A stretch of DNA of 64,000 nucleotides. It comes from Pegethrix bostrychoides GSE-TBD4-15B. Its GTDB lineage: Bacteria > Cyanobacteriota > Cyanobacteriia > Elainellales > Elainellaceae. Of this stretch, positions 8,184 through 18,089 are shown one piece after another. The notes under the pieces were generated by a model. That model made no database searches. It was given only the letters and a program-made list of their open reading frames with translations, and had not been told where the DNA came from. The stretch lies in NCBI GenBank assembly GCA_019359155.1, contig JAHHHV010000068.1, forward strand, positions 62,001 through 126,000. Direction: 5' to 3'. The stretch's first letter is position 1. Every line of letters starts with the position of its first letter. The position numbers were made by a program, and so were the translations under genes.

Positions 8184-9599
8184 CTAAGCCGGACTGTTCT
8201 GCTGCCACCGCTGTCTCGCCGCAGCCAGCGCCCGATTCACCTGCTCAAACCCGGTGCCGCCAAAGCTGTTTCTGGCGCTCACCACCTGGCGTGGCTCAAT
8301 GGCCGCATAGATATCACTGTCGAAAGCCGGATGTAGGCTCTGCCACTCTTCCAGCGTTAAATCCTTCAGCAGCTTGTTGGCTGCCAAAGAGGTTTTGACC
8401 ACTTTGCCAACCAGATTGTAGGCTTCGCGGAAGGGCACGCCTTTAGCCGCTAGATAGTCCGCCACATCCGTCGCGTTTGAGAAGTCTTCGGTAACGGCTT
8501 GATTGAGGCGCGCTGGGCGAAACTCCAAGCCCTCGGCAAACAGAATTGTCATGGCTTCCAAGCAGCCCTGCACGGTTTTCACGCCGTCAAACAGCGCCTC
8601 TTTATCCTCTTGCAGATCCTTGTTGTAGGCCAGCGGCAAGCCCTTCATCAGCACCAGCATTCCCTGCAAATGGCCGAAGACACGCCCGGTTTTGCCCCGC
8701 ACCAGCTCCGGCACGTCCGGATTTTTTTTCTGCGGCATGATGCTAGAACCCGTCGAGCAGCTATCTTTGAGCGTCACGAAGCCAAATTCTTCGGAAGCCC
8801 ATAAGATCACCTCTTCCGAAAGCCGCGACAGATGCACCATAATCAGGCTGGCAGCGCCGAGAAACTCAATCGCAAAATCGCGGTCGCTGACTCCATCCAG
8901 GCTGTTAGCATAGACCGACTCAAAGCCCAGCAGCTCGGCTGAGTAGTGCCGATCAATCGGAAACGTTGTGCCCGCTAGCGCCCCCGAACCCAGCGGCGAA
9001 ATATTAACGCGATGGTAGATTTCGCCCAGCCGCTGCCAGTCGCGCTGCGTCATCTCAACATAGGCCAGCAGGTGATGCGCCAAACTCAGCGGCTGAGCGC
9101 GTTGCAGATGCGTGTAGCCCGGAATCAGCGTTTCCACATGCTGCTCGGCCAGTCCCAGCATCACGGCCTGAAAGTCGAGAATCTGCTGCCGGATCCGGGT
9201 GATTTGGGCACGCAGATAGAGCCGCGTGTCGGTGCCAACTTGATCATTGCGCGAACGAGCCGTATGCAGCTTTTTGCCCACGTCGCCGACCAGCTCGGTC
9301 AGTCGCCGCTCTACGGCGAAATGTACGTCTTCGGCTTCTACTCCCGGCTGAAACTGACCCGCCCGGTACTCTTGCCGAATCTGCTCCAAGCCTGCGACTA
9401 GCGACTCGCCTTCTGCTTCTGAAATAATCCCAGTACGCGCCAGCATCTTGGCATGAGCCTGTGAGCCGCTCAGGTCATATTCAATCAGCTCAATATCAAA
9501 GCCGATGCTGGCATTGAATAGCGCAATCGCCGGATGCAGCGCCGACTCAAAGCGCTGGCTCCAGGTTTGGCCTGATGAAGCAGAAGGGGAAGTCGCCAT
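8184..9599 (-). CDS. argH: Argininosuccinate lyase
   Basis: Cytosolic enzyme that splits argininosuccinate into arginine and fumarate in the last step of arginine synthesis, 471 residues, normal length. The fumarase-superfamily signature [12 protein letters not shown] carries the catalytic serine and lies near residue 290. TARSRNDQV and [10 protein letters not shown], with the general-base histidine, are also present. The N-terminus ([17 protein letters not shown]) includes the usual W-x-x-RF start. It appears monocistronic, with an upstream spacer that holds a short GAATGGA-type repeat. Confidence 0.97.
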   Translation of the reverse strand: MATSPSASSGQTWSQRFESALHPAIALFNASIGFDIELIEYDLSGSQAHAKMLARTGIISEAEGESLVAGLEQIRQEYRAGQFQPGVEAEDVHFAVERRLTELVGDVGKKLHTARSRNDQVGTDTRLYLRAQITRIRQQILDFQAVMLGLAEQHVETLIPGYTHLQRAQPLSLAHHLLAYVEMTQRDWQRLGEIYHRVNISPLGSGALAGTTFPIDRHYSAELLGFESVYANSLDGVSDRDFAIEFLGAASLIMVHLSRLSEEVILWASEEFGFVTLKDSCSTGSSIMPQKKNPDVPELVRGKTGRVFGHLQGMLVLMKGLPLAYNKDLQEDKEALFDGVKTVQGCLEAMTILFAEGLEFRPARLNQAVTEDFSNATDVADYLAAKGVPFREAYNLVGKVVKTSLAANKLLKDLTLEEWQSLHPAFDSDIYAAIEPRQVVSARNSFGGTGFEQVNRALAAARQRWQQNSPA

Positions 9600-9765
9600 T
9601 TTTGATCTCTGAATGGACTACTGAATGGATCACTGAATGAAACGCAAAGCAGGCTGAGGAAGTCGCAGAAACATCAGCGCTCAGCATCAAGTTTGGCATT
9701 GTACAGCCTTCTGCGCTGTTAAACTGTGCGGACTCTAACCGTAGGCAGTCACGACCTGTAAGAGT

Positions 9766-10077
9766 TCATGAACCGTATGAGGTTCCGGCTCGCAACAGAT
9801 AGCCCGCGACTAGTCCCGCTAGGAATACCCAGTGCTTGCCAGTCTTGAGGAAGCTATTAACGCTATTGCGAGCGCTTTTGAACACATCGGTTTCAAACTG
9901 CTGTCCCTGAAGCTGAGCCTGAATGGTTCCCAAATCGAAACTGGCGCTATGCCCAATGCCATGCGAGCCGTGCCCAGCAGTAACAGCGGTCAGACTGTGC
10001 CAATGGGGCAGCAAGTGGGGTAAATCATGGGGCGTGAAGCCTTGCGTTGCCATATCTTGTATCAACTGAAGCAGCAT
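9766..10077 (-). CDS. Small hypothetical protein with C-terminal membrane segment (103 aa)
   Basis: A 103-residue protein with a soluble N-terminal two thirds rich in His and Gly (HGSHGIGH near residue 38) and one hydrophobic segment near the C-terminus (WVFLAGLVAGYLLRAG), suggesting a tail-anchored protein. A GAGG sits about 12 bases before the ATG. No domain is recognised and no conserved operon partner is adjacent. It lies between argH and the RsbU-like phosphatase on the same strand but with long spacers. Confidence 0.5.
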   Translation of the reverse strand: MLLQLIQDMATQGFTPHDLPHLLPHWHSLTAVTAGHGSHGIGHSASFDLGTIQAQLQGQQFETDVFKSARNSVNSFLKTGKHWVFLAGLVAGYLLRAGTSYGS

Positions 10078-10167
10078 ATCGATTAAACCTCACCCAGAAA
10101 GAGAATCGAACCTAGTCTGCCATAGTTCTCGCAGTTCGGATCACTCGAACATCTAGATGAATTCCGC

Positions 10168-11613
10168 TCAGGCTTTGGGATTTAGCCGCTCTGGCTGCAC
10201 CTGCATCACAATCAGCGTCATGTCGTCTTCGTTATGCCGCTCCGCGCCAATAAATTGCTGCACCTGGTCAAACAAATAGTCGAGAATTGCCTTCGGCGTG
10301 GAGCAATTTTGGCAAGCCCACTGGAAATGCTTGATCAGGTTTTCTTCGTCAAACCGCTCGCCGCTTTGGTTGGCCGCATCCGTAAAGCCGTCAGTGAAGT
10401 AGATCAGCGTATCGCCATACTGAAGCTGCACCTGCGACTCGTGATAGGCGCTATCCATATCCAGGCCAATCAGCATTCCCAGCGTGTCCAGCCGCTTGAT
10501 CTTTTGAGTCGCCGCCTGCCAGAGCAAAGGCGGGTTGTGAGCGGCATTGCCGTAGAACAGCGTCCGGGTGCTGGCGTCATATTCGGAATAAAACAGCGTC
10601 ACGAAGCGCTTGGAGTTTTCGAGGTCAGCGTACATCACCTGGTTGAGATGCTGCAAAATCCGCGCCGGGGAGTGAGCGTTCAGCACTTCTGCCCGCAGCA
10701 TCCCGCGCAGCATCGTCATGATCAGCCCTGCCGGAACACCTTTGCCCATCACGTCGCCAATCGCCAAACTCCAGCGATTTGATTCGGGATTGGTCGAACG
10801 ACGGCGCAGAGGTTCTGGGCTGCCCGGATTTTTGGCGGGGATAAAGTCGTAGTAGTCGCCGCCCACCCGATTGGCAGTTTTACAGAGCGCAGCAATTTCG
10901 ACCCCCTCAATTTTGGGGCAATGACGCGGCAAAAGCTGAAGCTGAATTTCGGCTCCGATTTCTAGCTCCCGATCCAGCCGCTCTTTTTTGCGGAGTTCAA
11001 CGGTCAGCTCGTCGTTTTCGATTGCCACTGCCGTTTGGTCGGCCACGAGTCGCACCAGCTTTTGGCGGGTTTCTGTCCAACTATAGCCCGGATCGCGGCT
11101 GAACACGTAGAGCCGCCCCCGCTCGACGTTTTTGGTCAAAATCGCCGTACCAAACAGCTTGACGGACTTGCCCAGCGCAGCGTTAACGTGGTAGTCCAGA
11201 GCCGCCGTGCGGTTGCTGTTGGTCGGTTTGGCATGGGCGGAAAACTGGCGCGCCGCAGATTCAATCGCCGCCCGGATATCCTGACAGCTATTGTCCTGAC
11301 AATGCAGCCGTTCTAGCCGCACCTGACCGTTAGATTTATAAAGAAGCAGCGCTCCACCGTCCGCATCTGTAACTCGGCTGGCGATTAAAGGCGTGAGCTC
11401 TAGAAACTGGTTGAGGTTTTTAAAGCTGCGGAGGGCAAACCCCAGCGAGCTGAGCAGATCTTGGATCTTGTTTTGCTCGCGGTGCAGCTTCAGCACCAGC
11501 TCCTTCAGGGCAAAAACAGGTGTAGTTTCTGGCGGATTATTGCCGCCAGCGTTGGAGCCACCCGTGAAGTCAGGGGAGGGCGAAGGCTGTCGAGGAGCAG
11601 GCACAGCGGTCAT
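10168..11613 (-). CDS. GAF domain plus PP2C-type serine phosphatase (RsbU/SpoIIE family)
   Basis: A 481-residue regulatory phosphatase. Residues about 45-200 form a GAF-like sensor domain, with a coiled linker following (VELRKKERLDRELEIGAEIQ). The C-terminal catalytic domain has the metal-binding motifs VGGDYYDF, LAIGDVMGKGVPAG, and NEDDMTLIV. Such enzymes dephosphorylate anti-sigma-factor antagonists in partner-switching cascades. No anti-sigma factor or STAS antagonist is adjacent, so its target is unknown. The first 30 residues are Pro/Ser/Gly-rich and probably disordered. Confidence 0.9.
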   Translation of the reverse strand: MTAVPAPRQPSPSPDFTGGSNAGGNNPPETTPVFALKELVLKLHREQNKIQDLLSSLGFALRSFKNLNQFLELTPLIASRVTDADGGALLLYKSNGQVRLERLHCQDNSCQDIRAAIESAARQFSAHAKPTNSNRTAALDYHVNAALGKSVKLFGTAILTKNVERGRLYVFSRDPGYSWTETRQKLVRLVADQTAVAIENDELTVELRKKERLDRELEIGAEIQLQLLPRHCPKIEGVEIAALCKTANRVGGDYYDFIPAKNPGSPEPLRRRSTNPESNRWSLAIGDVMGKGVPAGLIMTMLRGMLRAEVLNAHSPARILQHLNQVMYADLENSKRFVTLFYSEYDASTRTLFYGNAAHNPPLLWQAATQKIKRLDTLGMLIGLDMDSAYHESQVQLQYGDTLIYFTDGFTDAANQSGERFDEENLIKHFQWACQNCSTPKAILDYLFDQVQQFIGAERHNEDDMTLIVMQVQPERLNPKA

Positions 11614-12146
11614 TCAATAAGCCTTAGCACAAACAAACGTCAACCGAAGATCTGGCGAAGATCTGGAGCTACAACAAACTTAGCCTTAACTCACGTCTTA
11701 CTGAGAGCTGTTGTCCTAATTGGCACAGGTTTAATTGATACAGGTTTGATTGACACAGATCAAGCGATGGCAGAGGCTTTTGGCAGTAAGTTGGCAGTAA
11801 GACTGATTCATTGGGATAAATTCTAACGAATGCCCGCAGAATTGCCATAGCAATTTCTCGGCATATCGGATGAGTTTTGAATGCTAGAGCTAAACTTCAC
11901 GGCTGAAACCAACGATTCAGACCAGTAATTGAGGCTATAGATAGCGCAGATTTGGCAATTCCGCCAGGGGGGAGCCAACCTGTGCTCCCGTAGTGCCTCT
12001 ACTCCCGTAGTGCCTCCGCGCACGATGGTAGGTCGCTGGCTATAGCTTACCGATTAATCTGACATATTCTGCATGAGTACCAATCCAGAACCCCATACAG
12101 CCCCAAAATCCGCGAAAATTGGCTGAGCCTCAAGAGTTCGTCCCCT
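11614..12146. other. Non-coding divergent spacer between rsbU-like gene and ribD
   Basis: About 530 bases without a supported gene. The only reading frame of note (11823-12023, minus strand) has a composition unlike its neighbours and no ribosome binding site. The stretch holds several short imperfect duplications (11718-11759 and 11979-12017). It must contain promoters for both flanking genes, but no box could be assigned with confidence. No riboswitch was recognised in front of ribD. Confidence 0.5.
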
Positions 12147-13229
12147 ATGTCTAGCTTCGACCAGCAAATCATGCAGCGCTGCCTGGAACTAGCCAAGCAA
12201 GCCGCAGGCCAAACTGCCCCCAACCCAATGGTGGGAGCCGTGGTGGTGCAAGCAGGCCAAATCGTCGGCGAAGGCTTCCACCCCGCAGCTGGACAGCCCC
12301 ATGCCGAAGTCTTTGCCCTGCGCGATGCCGCTGCCCAGGCCAGGGGAGCCACCGTCTATGTCAACCTAGAGCCTTGCAGCCACTATGGCCGCACGCCACC
12401 CTGCGCCGACGCTTTGATTCAGGCAGGCGTGGCCAGAGTCGTCGTCGGCATGGTTGACCCCAATCCGCAGGTGGCCGGAGCCGGAATTGCCCGCCTGAGA
12501 GCTGCTGGAATTGAGGTGAGCTTGGGCATTGAAGCAGCCGCCTGCCGCAAGCTCAACGAGGGCTTCATTCACCGAATGCTCTACCAAAAGCCGCTGGGCA
12601 TCTTGAAATATGCGATGACGCTAGATGGCAAGATTGCGGCCAGCAGCGGCCATAGCGCCTGGGTGACTTCGCCGGAGGCTCGAGGCTGGGTGCATCGGCT
12701 GCGGGCAGAGTGCGACGCGGTGATTGTGGGCGGCAACACGGTGCGGCGCGACAATCCGCTGCTGACCAGTCACGGACAGGGGCATAATCCGCTGCGGGTG
12801 GTAATGAGCCGTAGATTAGATCTGCCAACTCAGGCGCAGCTCTGGCAGTCCGACGCGCCAACGCTGGTCTTGAGCGAAGCAGAGGCCGATCCCGCAGTGC
12901 GGCAGAGCTTGGAGCAGCAGGACGTGGAGGTCGTCAGTTTACCCGTCTTGACTCCGGCTTTGGCCATGCAGCAGCTTTACGAGCGCGGCTGTCTATCTGC
13001 GCTGTGGGAATGCGGCGGGACGCTAGCGGCAAGCGCCATTGCCGACGGCTCGGTGCAGAAGATTCTGGCTTTTGTCGCGCCCAAAATTATTGGTGGACTG
13101 GCCGCTTCGCCCGTGGGTGAGCTAGGGCTAACCAAAATGACCGAAGCGCTAACGCTAGAGCAACTGCGCTGGGAGCCAGTTGGAGCCGATTTGCTGATTG
13201 AAGCCTATTTGCCGCAGCTGATTCCCTAA
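12147..13229 (+). CDS. ribD: Bifunctional riboflavin deaminase/reductase RibD
   Basis: Two-step riboflavin enzyme, 360 residues. The N-terminal deaminase domain has HAEVFAL and PCSHYGRTPPC, the zinc ligands His, Cys and Cys. The C-terminal reductase domain begins near residue 145 (LKYAMTLDGKIA) and includes AVIVGGNTVRRDNP and the late GGTLAASAI loop. Length is typical. The companion ribF lies 35 kb away at 47.6 kb, so the pathway is dispersed, as is usual in cyanobacteria. It converges on miaE, with only 11 bases between the stop codons. Confidence 0.96.
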   Translation: MSSFDQQIMQRCLELAKQAAGQTAPNPMVGAVVVQAGQIVGEGFHPAAGQPHAEVFALRDAAAQARGATVYVNLEPCSHYGRTPPCADALIQAGVARVVVGMVDPNPQVAGAGIARLRAAGIEVSLGIEAAACRKLNEGFIHRMLYQKPLGILKYAMTLDGKIAASSGHSAWVTSPEARGWVHRLRAECDAVIVGGNTVRRDNPLLTSHGQGHNPLRVVMSRRLDLPTQAQLWQSDAPTLVLSEAEADPAVRQSLEQQDVEVVSLPVLTPALAMQQLYERGCLSALWECGGTLAASAIADGSVQKILAFVAPKIIGGLAASPVGELGLTKMTEALTLEQLRWEPVGADLLIEAYLPQLIP

Positions 13230-13240
13230 TCGCCTGCCCC

Positions 13241-13837
13241 CTAACTATGAATCCGAGGTTCGGGATGCAGAGTCGTCAGCAGCTCACTTTCCGCCACCGC
13301 CAGCTCTGCCAATCGCGGCTCTACTTCCGCTCGCTCAAAATACTCGACCGCCAGCATCCAATAAATGCCGTAGTGCCGTGCCTCTGAAGCCATCAGCCCC
13401 CGATAAAACTGCGCCAGTTCTGGCTCTGGGCAGTGCTGAGCCAGCAATCCCAACCGCTCATGGCTACGTGCCTCAATCAAGCCCGACACCAGCAGCGAAT
13501 CCAGCAAGCGCTCTGGCTCTTTGGGACGCATCTGGGCGCGCAGTCCGGCGGCGTAGGGCGGCGAAGACAGGGGCGCTAAGGCAATATTGCGCCGCTCTAG
13601 CCATTGATTCACCTGCTCGAAATGCTCCAGCTCTTCTTGAGCAATTGCCGTTAGCGCCCGCACCAGCCGCGTATTTGAAGGGTAGCGAAACATCAGGTTC
13701 ATCGCGACGCCGGCTGCCTTGCGCTCGCAGTGAGAGTGATCAAGCAGCAACGTATCTAGATTTGCCAGCGCTTGCTTGAGCCAAGCCTCAGAAGTCGGCT
13801 GCTGGAGGAATTTGATAGTGGGCAGAGTGATGGTCAC
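13241..13837 (-). CDS. miaE: tRNA-(ms2io6A)-hydroxylase
   Basis: Di-iron hydroxylase that converts 2-methylthio-isopentenyl adenosine 37 of tRNA to the cis-ribozeatin form, 198 residues. The ferritin-like metal ligands are visible: DHSHCERKAAG near residue 33, QEELEHFEQV near residue 67, LIEARSHERL near residue 120 and EARHYGIYW near residue 155. The pattern E, ExxH, E, ExxH is complete. It is transcribed towards ribD and away from the upstream FAD oxidoreductase, 27 bases from that gene's stop, so the two could be co-transcribed. Confidence 0.93.
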   Translation of the reverse strand: MTITLPTIKFLQQPTSEAWLKQALANLDTLLLDHSHCERKAAGVAMNLMFRYPSNTRLVRALTAIAQEELEHFEQVNQWLERRNIALAPLSSPPYAAGLRAQMRPKEPERLLDSLLVSGLIEARSHERLGLLAQHCPEPELAQFYRGLMASEARHYGIYWMLAVEYFERAEVEPRLAELAVAESELLTTLHPEPRIHS

Positions 13838-13864
13838 GGCAGTTCACGCAGGGATTTCTCTAGA

Positions 13865-15652
13865 TCACGATAGCAAGTTAGACTCAAGCTGTTCTACCAG
13901 CAGCCAGTTTCCAGAGCGATTCAATCGCCCCTGAAGCCGCAGAAATTGCCCGCTCTGGCAGTCCTGGAGCTGCTGATTCACTGCCGGATGCAGCGACACA
14001 AGCTGTACTGACTCTGCCGCAGCCGTCGCACCCGGCGCAATCTGGCTCAGACGATAGCTCTGTTCACCGTCCCGCTCAAAGTAGCCCTCGTAATATTTGC
14101 TGTCAGGTTTGTCGATAGGTTTGTTGATAGGTTTGTTGATAAGCTGATCGAACTGCGGCATATGACCATCCATTGGATAAGCTGCGGGATGGTCGAGATA
14201 ATACTGCTGCCAGTGCCGCCAGTCCGGGTCTTGGGGCAATAAATTAAACAATGGTACAACAGCCGCTGGAGCCGTAGGGTCTTGCAGCAGCGCCGTTTGC
14301 AGCGCTCTCACGGGTAAATCTCTCGGCTGACAGCCCTGCTCAACACAGAGCGCTGCCGCCATGCCCGCCGCCTGCCCAATATTCAACACCGTCGGCTGAA
14401 GCCGCGTCGCTCCGTTGGCGATATGAGACACCGAAATATTCTTTTCGCAAACCAGCAGCCCGTCTGTGGTAGCCGGAACCAAAGAGCCATACGGCAGCGC
14501 AAACGGCGTACCTGTCCAGCGTCCGCCCCAGCGAATCGACTTGGGCTGAAGCGCTAGCCGAAAGCCGGGATAGTGATGATCGTTGGCGTAGTTGCCTATG
14601 GCGACGGCATTCACGGCCTGCTGGGCATCCATCGGTAGCGCCGCCACCTGCCCCCCAGCAACAGGCAAAATGTCCTGCTCGCACACTGTGGCTAGCCCCT
14701 GCAGCCGCCGACTCTCGCGGTAGTAGGGCTGCAATGCATAGGCTCCGCCGCCAATTAGCGCTTTCGGAAACGTACCTGTGGCCAACTCATAGCCGCCGCC
14801 GAGCTGATCTAAAAGCCAATCGGCGTAGTCCTGCGCGTGAGCATAGGCATCTTGCCAAAACTCCTGACGAGCGGCGGCTGACTGAATCAATCGATCGGCT
14901 TGCAGGCCGTAGTCGTTGCCTTGCTCTGGCCAGTTGATCATGAAGCGGTTGTCAGGCAGCCGTCCGTAGTTGAGAAACGCCTCGGCTCCAAAACCAGTCC
15001 AGCTCTCCGCAAACTGGCTGGTCGCGCTCTGAGGCTCCGTAGGCAGCGCAGATTCCGCCGCTTGCAGCACAAACACCCAGGTCGGAGCCTGGACGCTGTA
15101 AGTTTGGGTGAGGCCACTGGGATGCCGAGGCGCACTTGGTTCTTGCCACTGCGAGTACCACTCCCAGCCCCAGCGATGCGGCACCTCAGCCAGCGCCAGC
15201 AAATCGCCTAGCTCAGTGGCATCCAGAATGACTTTAGACTCGACGCGATAGTTGGCAAACCGCACGGCAGTGACGCTGTCCTGCCGCCGCTCAACTTCTA
15301 AGGGCAGCTCGTTCTGAATCCAGCGCAGATTCGGCAATGCCTGCACCCAGTCCGCAAAAATGGCGGCTCCGGTCTGAGGCAGATAGGTAAAAAAGCTGAC
15401 CCAGGCGTGATCGAGTCCGGCTGGCTCTCGTCGCCGCAGCTCTTGCAGAAAAGCGCCCCAGATCCCCGTCTGAAAGGCCAGCAGCTCTAGGCCATCTGGA
15501 GCCGTCACGCCAGCACTCGTCAACATGCCGCCTAGCCAGCTCGATTCGCTTACCAGCACCGTCTTTGCCCCCCGGCGCGCCGCCTGAATTGCCGCTGCCA
15601 CGCCGCCCGTGCCGCCGCCCACCACCAAAACATCTGTCTGAATTGATTCCAA
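13865..15652 (-). CDS. FAD-dependent oxidoreductase (FAD_oxidored family)
   Basis: A 595-residue flavoprotein. The dinucleotide-binding motif is at the N-terminus (VLVVGGGTGGVAAAIQAARRG), followed by WLGGMLTSAGV, which is typical of the FAD_oxidored family related to GidA/thioredoxin reductase folds. DATELGDLL near residue 165 and a late GQAAGMAAALC are the second and third FAD contacts. The substrate is unknown. Residues about 505-520 contain a small repeated linker (NKPINKPIDKPDSK) encoded by an in-frame tandem duplication at 14105-14142, after which a distinct C-terminal domain follows. Confidence 0.85.
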   Translation of the reverse strand: MESIQTDVLVVGGGTGGVAAAIQAARRGAKTVLVSESSWLGGMLTSAGVTAPDGLELLAFQTGIWGAFLQELRRREPAGLDHAWVSFFTYLPQTGAAIFADWVQALPNLRWIQNELPLEVERRQDSVTAVRFANYRVESKVILDATELGDLLALAEVPHRWGWEWYSQWQEPSAPRHPSGLTQTYSVQAPTWVFVLQAAESALPTEPQSATSQFAESWTGFGAEAFLNYGRLPDNRFMINWPEQGNDYGLQADRLIQSAAARQEFWQDAYAHAQDYADWLLDQLGGGYELATGTFPKALIGGGAYALQPYYRESRRLQGLATVCEQDILPVAGGQVAALPMDAQQAVNAVAIGNYANDHHYPGFRLALQPKSIRWGGRWTGTPFALPYGSLVPATTDGLLVCEKNISVSHIANGATRLQPTVLNIGQAAGMAAALCVEQGCQPRDLPVRALQTALLQDPTAPAAVVPLFNLLPQDPDWRHWQQYYLDHPAAYPMDGHMPQFDQLINKPINKPIDKPDSKYYEGYFERDGEQSYRLSQIAPGATAAAESVQLVSLHPAVNQQLQDCQSGQFLRLQGRLNRSGNWLLVEQLESNLLS

Positions 15653-15693
15653 ACTAAATGACTTCCAAATTGCTACTTCTTAAATTTAAATTG

Positions 15694-16008
15694 CTACTTC
15701 TTGGCCTGGTTCTTGGCCTGGTTCTTGGTCTGTTTACCCCGCTGCCGATCCAGCCGAAACAGCCCCACCATTAGAGCCACTACGCCCACTTGCAGCGCCA
15801 GATTGGGCAAGGCCGCCTCAACCTCTCGACCGGCCATAATCTGCGTCAGAAACACAAACGCCCCAATCAGTCCAGAAGCACCCAGTCCAAAATAGACGAA
15901 CTGCCGCAGGCCGCGATAGGGCGTTTTTAGCTCGGCGCGGAGCTGGGCATAGAGTTCTGGATCAAGCTTGGGGTCAAGACGACGCGGTGTTCTAGGGGAA
16001 TCAGGCAT
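15694..16008 (-). CDS. DUF3493 family small membrane protein
   Basis: A 104-residue protein found in cyanobacteria and plastids. The conserved N-terminal part ELYAQLRAELKTPYRGLRQF precedes two membrane segments (FGLGASGLIGAFVFLTQI and ALQVGVVALMVGLF). The lysine-rich tail (KQTKNQAKNQAKK) is encoded by a short duplicated stretch and looks like a late addition. The exact role is not established from sequence; plastid relatives suggest a thylakoid function. It precedes the FAD oxidoreductase on the same strand by 41 bases. Confidence 0.75.
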   Translation of the reverse strand: MPDSPRTPRRLDPKLDPELYAQLRAELKTPYRGLRQFVYFGLGASGLIGAFVFLTQIMAGREVEAALPNLALQVGVVALMVGLFRLDRQRGKQTKNQAKNQAKK

Positions 16009-16049
16009 GAGTTTCAGCAGAAATATCTACCAGCTTACTGCTGAATTCA

Positions 16050-17669
16050 CTACCAAAGGCCGCGCTTGCCGCTGGGGTGGACGGTTGCCCAGTTGGTGCG
16101 GGCGGTGGCAAGCTGTTCGTCCGAGACTTTTGCGCCTGTCAAGTCAGAACCGCAGAGGTTCGCGCCGCGCAGGTTGGCATTGCTGAGGTGAGCATAGCTG
16201 AGGTCGGCACCGCGCAGGTCGGCACCGGCTAGGTCGGCATGGCTGAGATAGGCGCGGGCCAGTCTGGCATTTTTGAGGCTGGCTTGGACGAGGCTGGCGC
16301 GGCCAAAATCAGCGTTCATCAGGTTTGCACCTTGCAGACTGGTTTTTTGTAGCTTGGCCTGATGAAAATTCGAGCTAGAGAGGTCGGCTTTATTCAGGCT
16401 CAGCCCGTTTAGATCATAGTTGCTGAAGTCCCGCTTGCCTTTGGCATAGGCGGAAAGCAGATCTTCGGCAGAGGGTTTGGGAACTGTCGTGGCAGAATTG
16501 CCAGTTGAACTGCGTGAATGGAGCGTCGTCAGCGAGTGAGCGGCCTGTACCATCGTCCGGCGACGCGGCGAACCGGGCTGAATCGTCGTGGCCTCCGAGC
16601 GCAGCGGCCCTGAGACTGATTTGGCCGCCTGCCGCGCCCGAATGGCCGCCGCGACTTTGGCGTGCGGCGAAGAAATGCTGCTAGGTTCGGGCAATTCTCC
16701 TGAATAGGGCAATCCACGTCCGTTGCGATGGTTGGGCTGGCTTACCATGTTTTTGGCCAGACTGTCGAGGTAGGGTTCGAGATCGAGCGCTCGCAGCACC
16801 TCGGTAGCGTTTTGGTAGCGGTGGCGCACCGAGACTTCCAGCATTTTTTTGAGCACGTCGGTCAGGTGGTCACTGATATGCACCATCTCGCGCCAGAGGA
16901 TCTCGCCTGTGGCCGGGTCATACTCCATGTCCTTAGGCGACTTGCCCGTGAGTAAATAGAGCGAGGTCACCCCCACCGCATAGAGATCGCTGGCGTAGAC
17001 CGGACGCATCGCCATTTGCTCAGGTGGAGCATAGCCCGGAGTGCCAATCGCATACTGGGTCAACGCCGTCTGCTCAGAAGCGCCAATTCGCTCTGGATTC
17101 ACCTGATCCTTAACGGCTCCAAAGTCAATCAGCACCAGCTTGCGGTCTTGCGAACGCCGGATCAGGTTGGCGGGCTTGATGTCGCGGTGGATCACCTGCT
17201 GGCTGTGGATATAGTGCAGCATCGGCAACACTTCGCTGAGAAATTGCTTCACGCCCGCTTCGCTAAACGGGCCAGAGCGCTTGACTTCCTGCTGAAGCGT
17301 CGAGCCACTAATATATTCCTGGACTAAATAAAATTCGTTGTTGGCTTCAAAGTAGTCAAGCAGACGCGGCACCTGCGGGTGATTGCCAACTTTGCCCAGC
17401 GTGTTGGCCTCGCGCTCAAACAGATCGCGCGCCATCTGCATCACATGCTGCGAGGTGGCGGCGGGTCGCAGCTGCTTGATCACGCAGTAGGGGCTACCCG
17501 GCAAGCCTTCGTCTTTGGATAGAAATGTCGCGCCAAATCCACCCTGCCCCAGCGCCTGCAAGACCCGATAGCGCCCACGCAGCAAGAGGCTTGAACCACA
17601 GGCTCGACATCGCTCGGCCTGAGATGAATTTTCTGGATTGTTACAGGCTGGATTTAAGCAGTAGCTCAT
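16050..17669 (-). CDS. spkB: SpkB-like serine/threonine kinase with pentapeptide repeats
   Basis: A 539-residue kinase. The N-terminus has a four-cysteine motif (CLNPACNNPEN then CRACG), as in Synechocystis SpkB, where it is thought to respond to redox or metal. The kinase domain (about 30-290) has GQGGFGATF, VIKQL, HRDIKPANL, LIDFGAVKD and GTPGYAPPEQ, so all catalytic residues are present. A variable linker follows. From about residue 420 there are some fifteen A(D/N)LXX pentapeptide repeats forming a right-handed helix. Symbol by analogy; orthology was not tested. Confidence 0.88.
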   Translation of the reverse strand: MSYCLNPACNNPENSSQAERCRACGSSLLLRGRYRVLQALGQGGFGATFLSKDEGLPGSPYCVIKQLRPAATSQHVMQMARDLFEREANTLGKVGNHPQVPRLLDYFEANNEFYLVQEYISGSTLQQEVKRSGPFSEAGVKQFLSEVLPMLHYIHSQQVIHRDIKPANLIRRSQDRKLVLIDFGAVKDQVNPERIGASEQTALTQYAIGTPGYAPPEQMAMRPVYASDLYAVGVTSLYLLTGKSPKDMEYDPATGEILWREMVHISDHLTDVLKKMLEVSVRHRYQNATEVLRALDLEPYLDSLAKNMVSQPNHRNGRGLPYSGELPEPSSISSPHAKVAAAIRARQAAKSVSGPLRSEATTIQPGSPRRRTMVQAAHSLTTLHSRSSTGNSATTVPKPSAEDLLSAYAKGKRDFSNYDLNGLSLNKADLSSSNFHQAKLQKTSLQGANLMNADFGRASLVQASLKNARLARAYLSHADLAGADLRGADLSYAHLSNANLRGANLCGSDLTGAKVSDEQLATARTNWATVHPSGKRGLW

Positions 17670-18089
17670 GCCGCATCACTCGCTTCATCATTCGGTTAGC
17701 TATCGGAGGGTCTAAGAGGCTGGTTTCAAAACCCTAGTGACATTATCTTTCCTACAAATGCGGCATGGAGCATCATGCTTGCAGAAAATCTCTGGGAGCG
17801 TTACTGCATATTATCTCTGTTTTGCTAACAACTTTGATGGAATTGCAGGGATTTAGGACGCAATTGATGCCGATATGAGCTGGCATATTCACGGATTTAG
17901 CTTCACTTGTATCTCAGTTTCGCATGACTCCTGGGAGGGGTCACTCCCATCAAGCAAACTTTATCTGCGGCTCAAAATCCACGGTTAAATCACAGCTCGA
18001 CCGAACAGTCTAGCCCCAGGAAAATCAGCGGCTTACTGACGTTTACGGCGGCTGCGGCCAACATCCGGACTCTGCTCCCGCGCTTATCT
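17670..18089. other. Non-coding spacer between kinase and metallophosphoesterase
   Basis: About 420 bases with no credible coding frame on either strand. It contains AT-rich stretches that could hold the kinase promoter (near 17760-17830). No palindrome, tRNA-like fold or repeat family was recognised. A small RNA cannot be excluded. Confidence 0.4.

Noticed and set aside
11823-12023. 66-residue minus-strand frame between the phosphatase gene and ribD
   Set aside because: No ribosome binding site, odd composition and overlap with short duplicated DNA; treated as non-coding.
12100-12146. FMN riboswitch in front of ribD
   Set aside because: No conserved RFN element sequence blocks were seen, and the leader is short.
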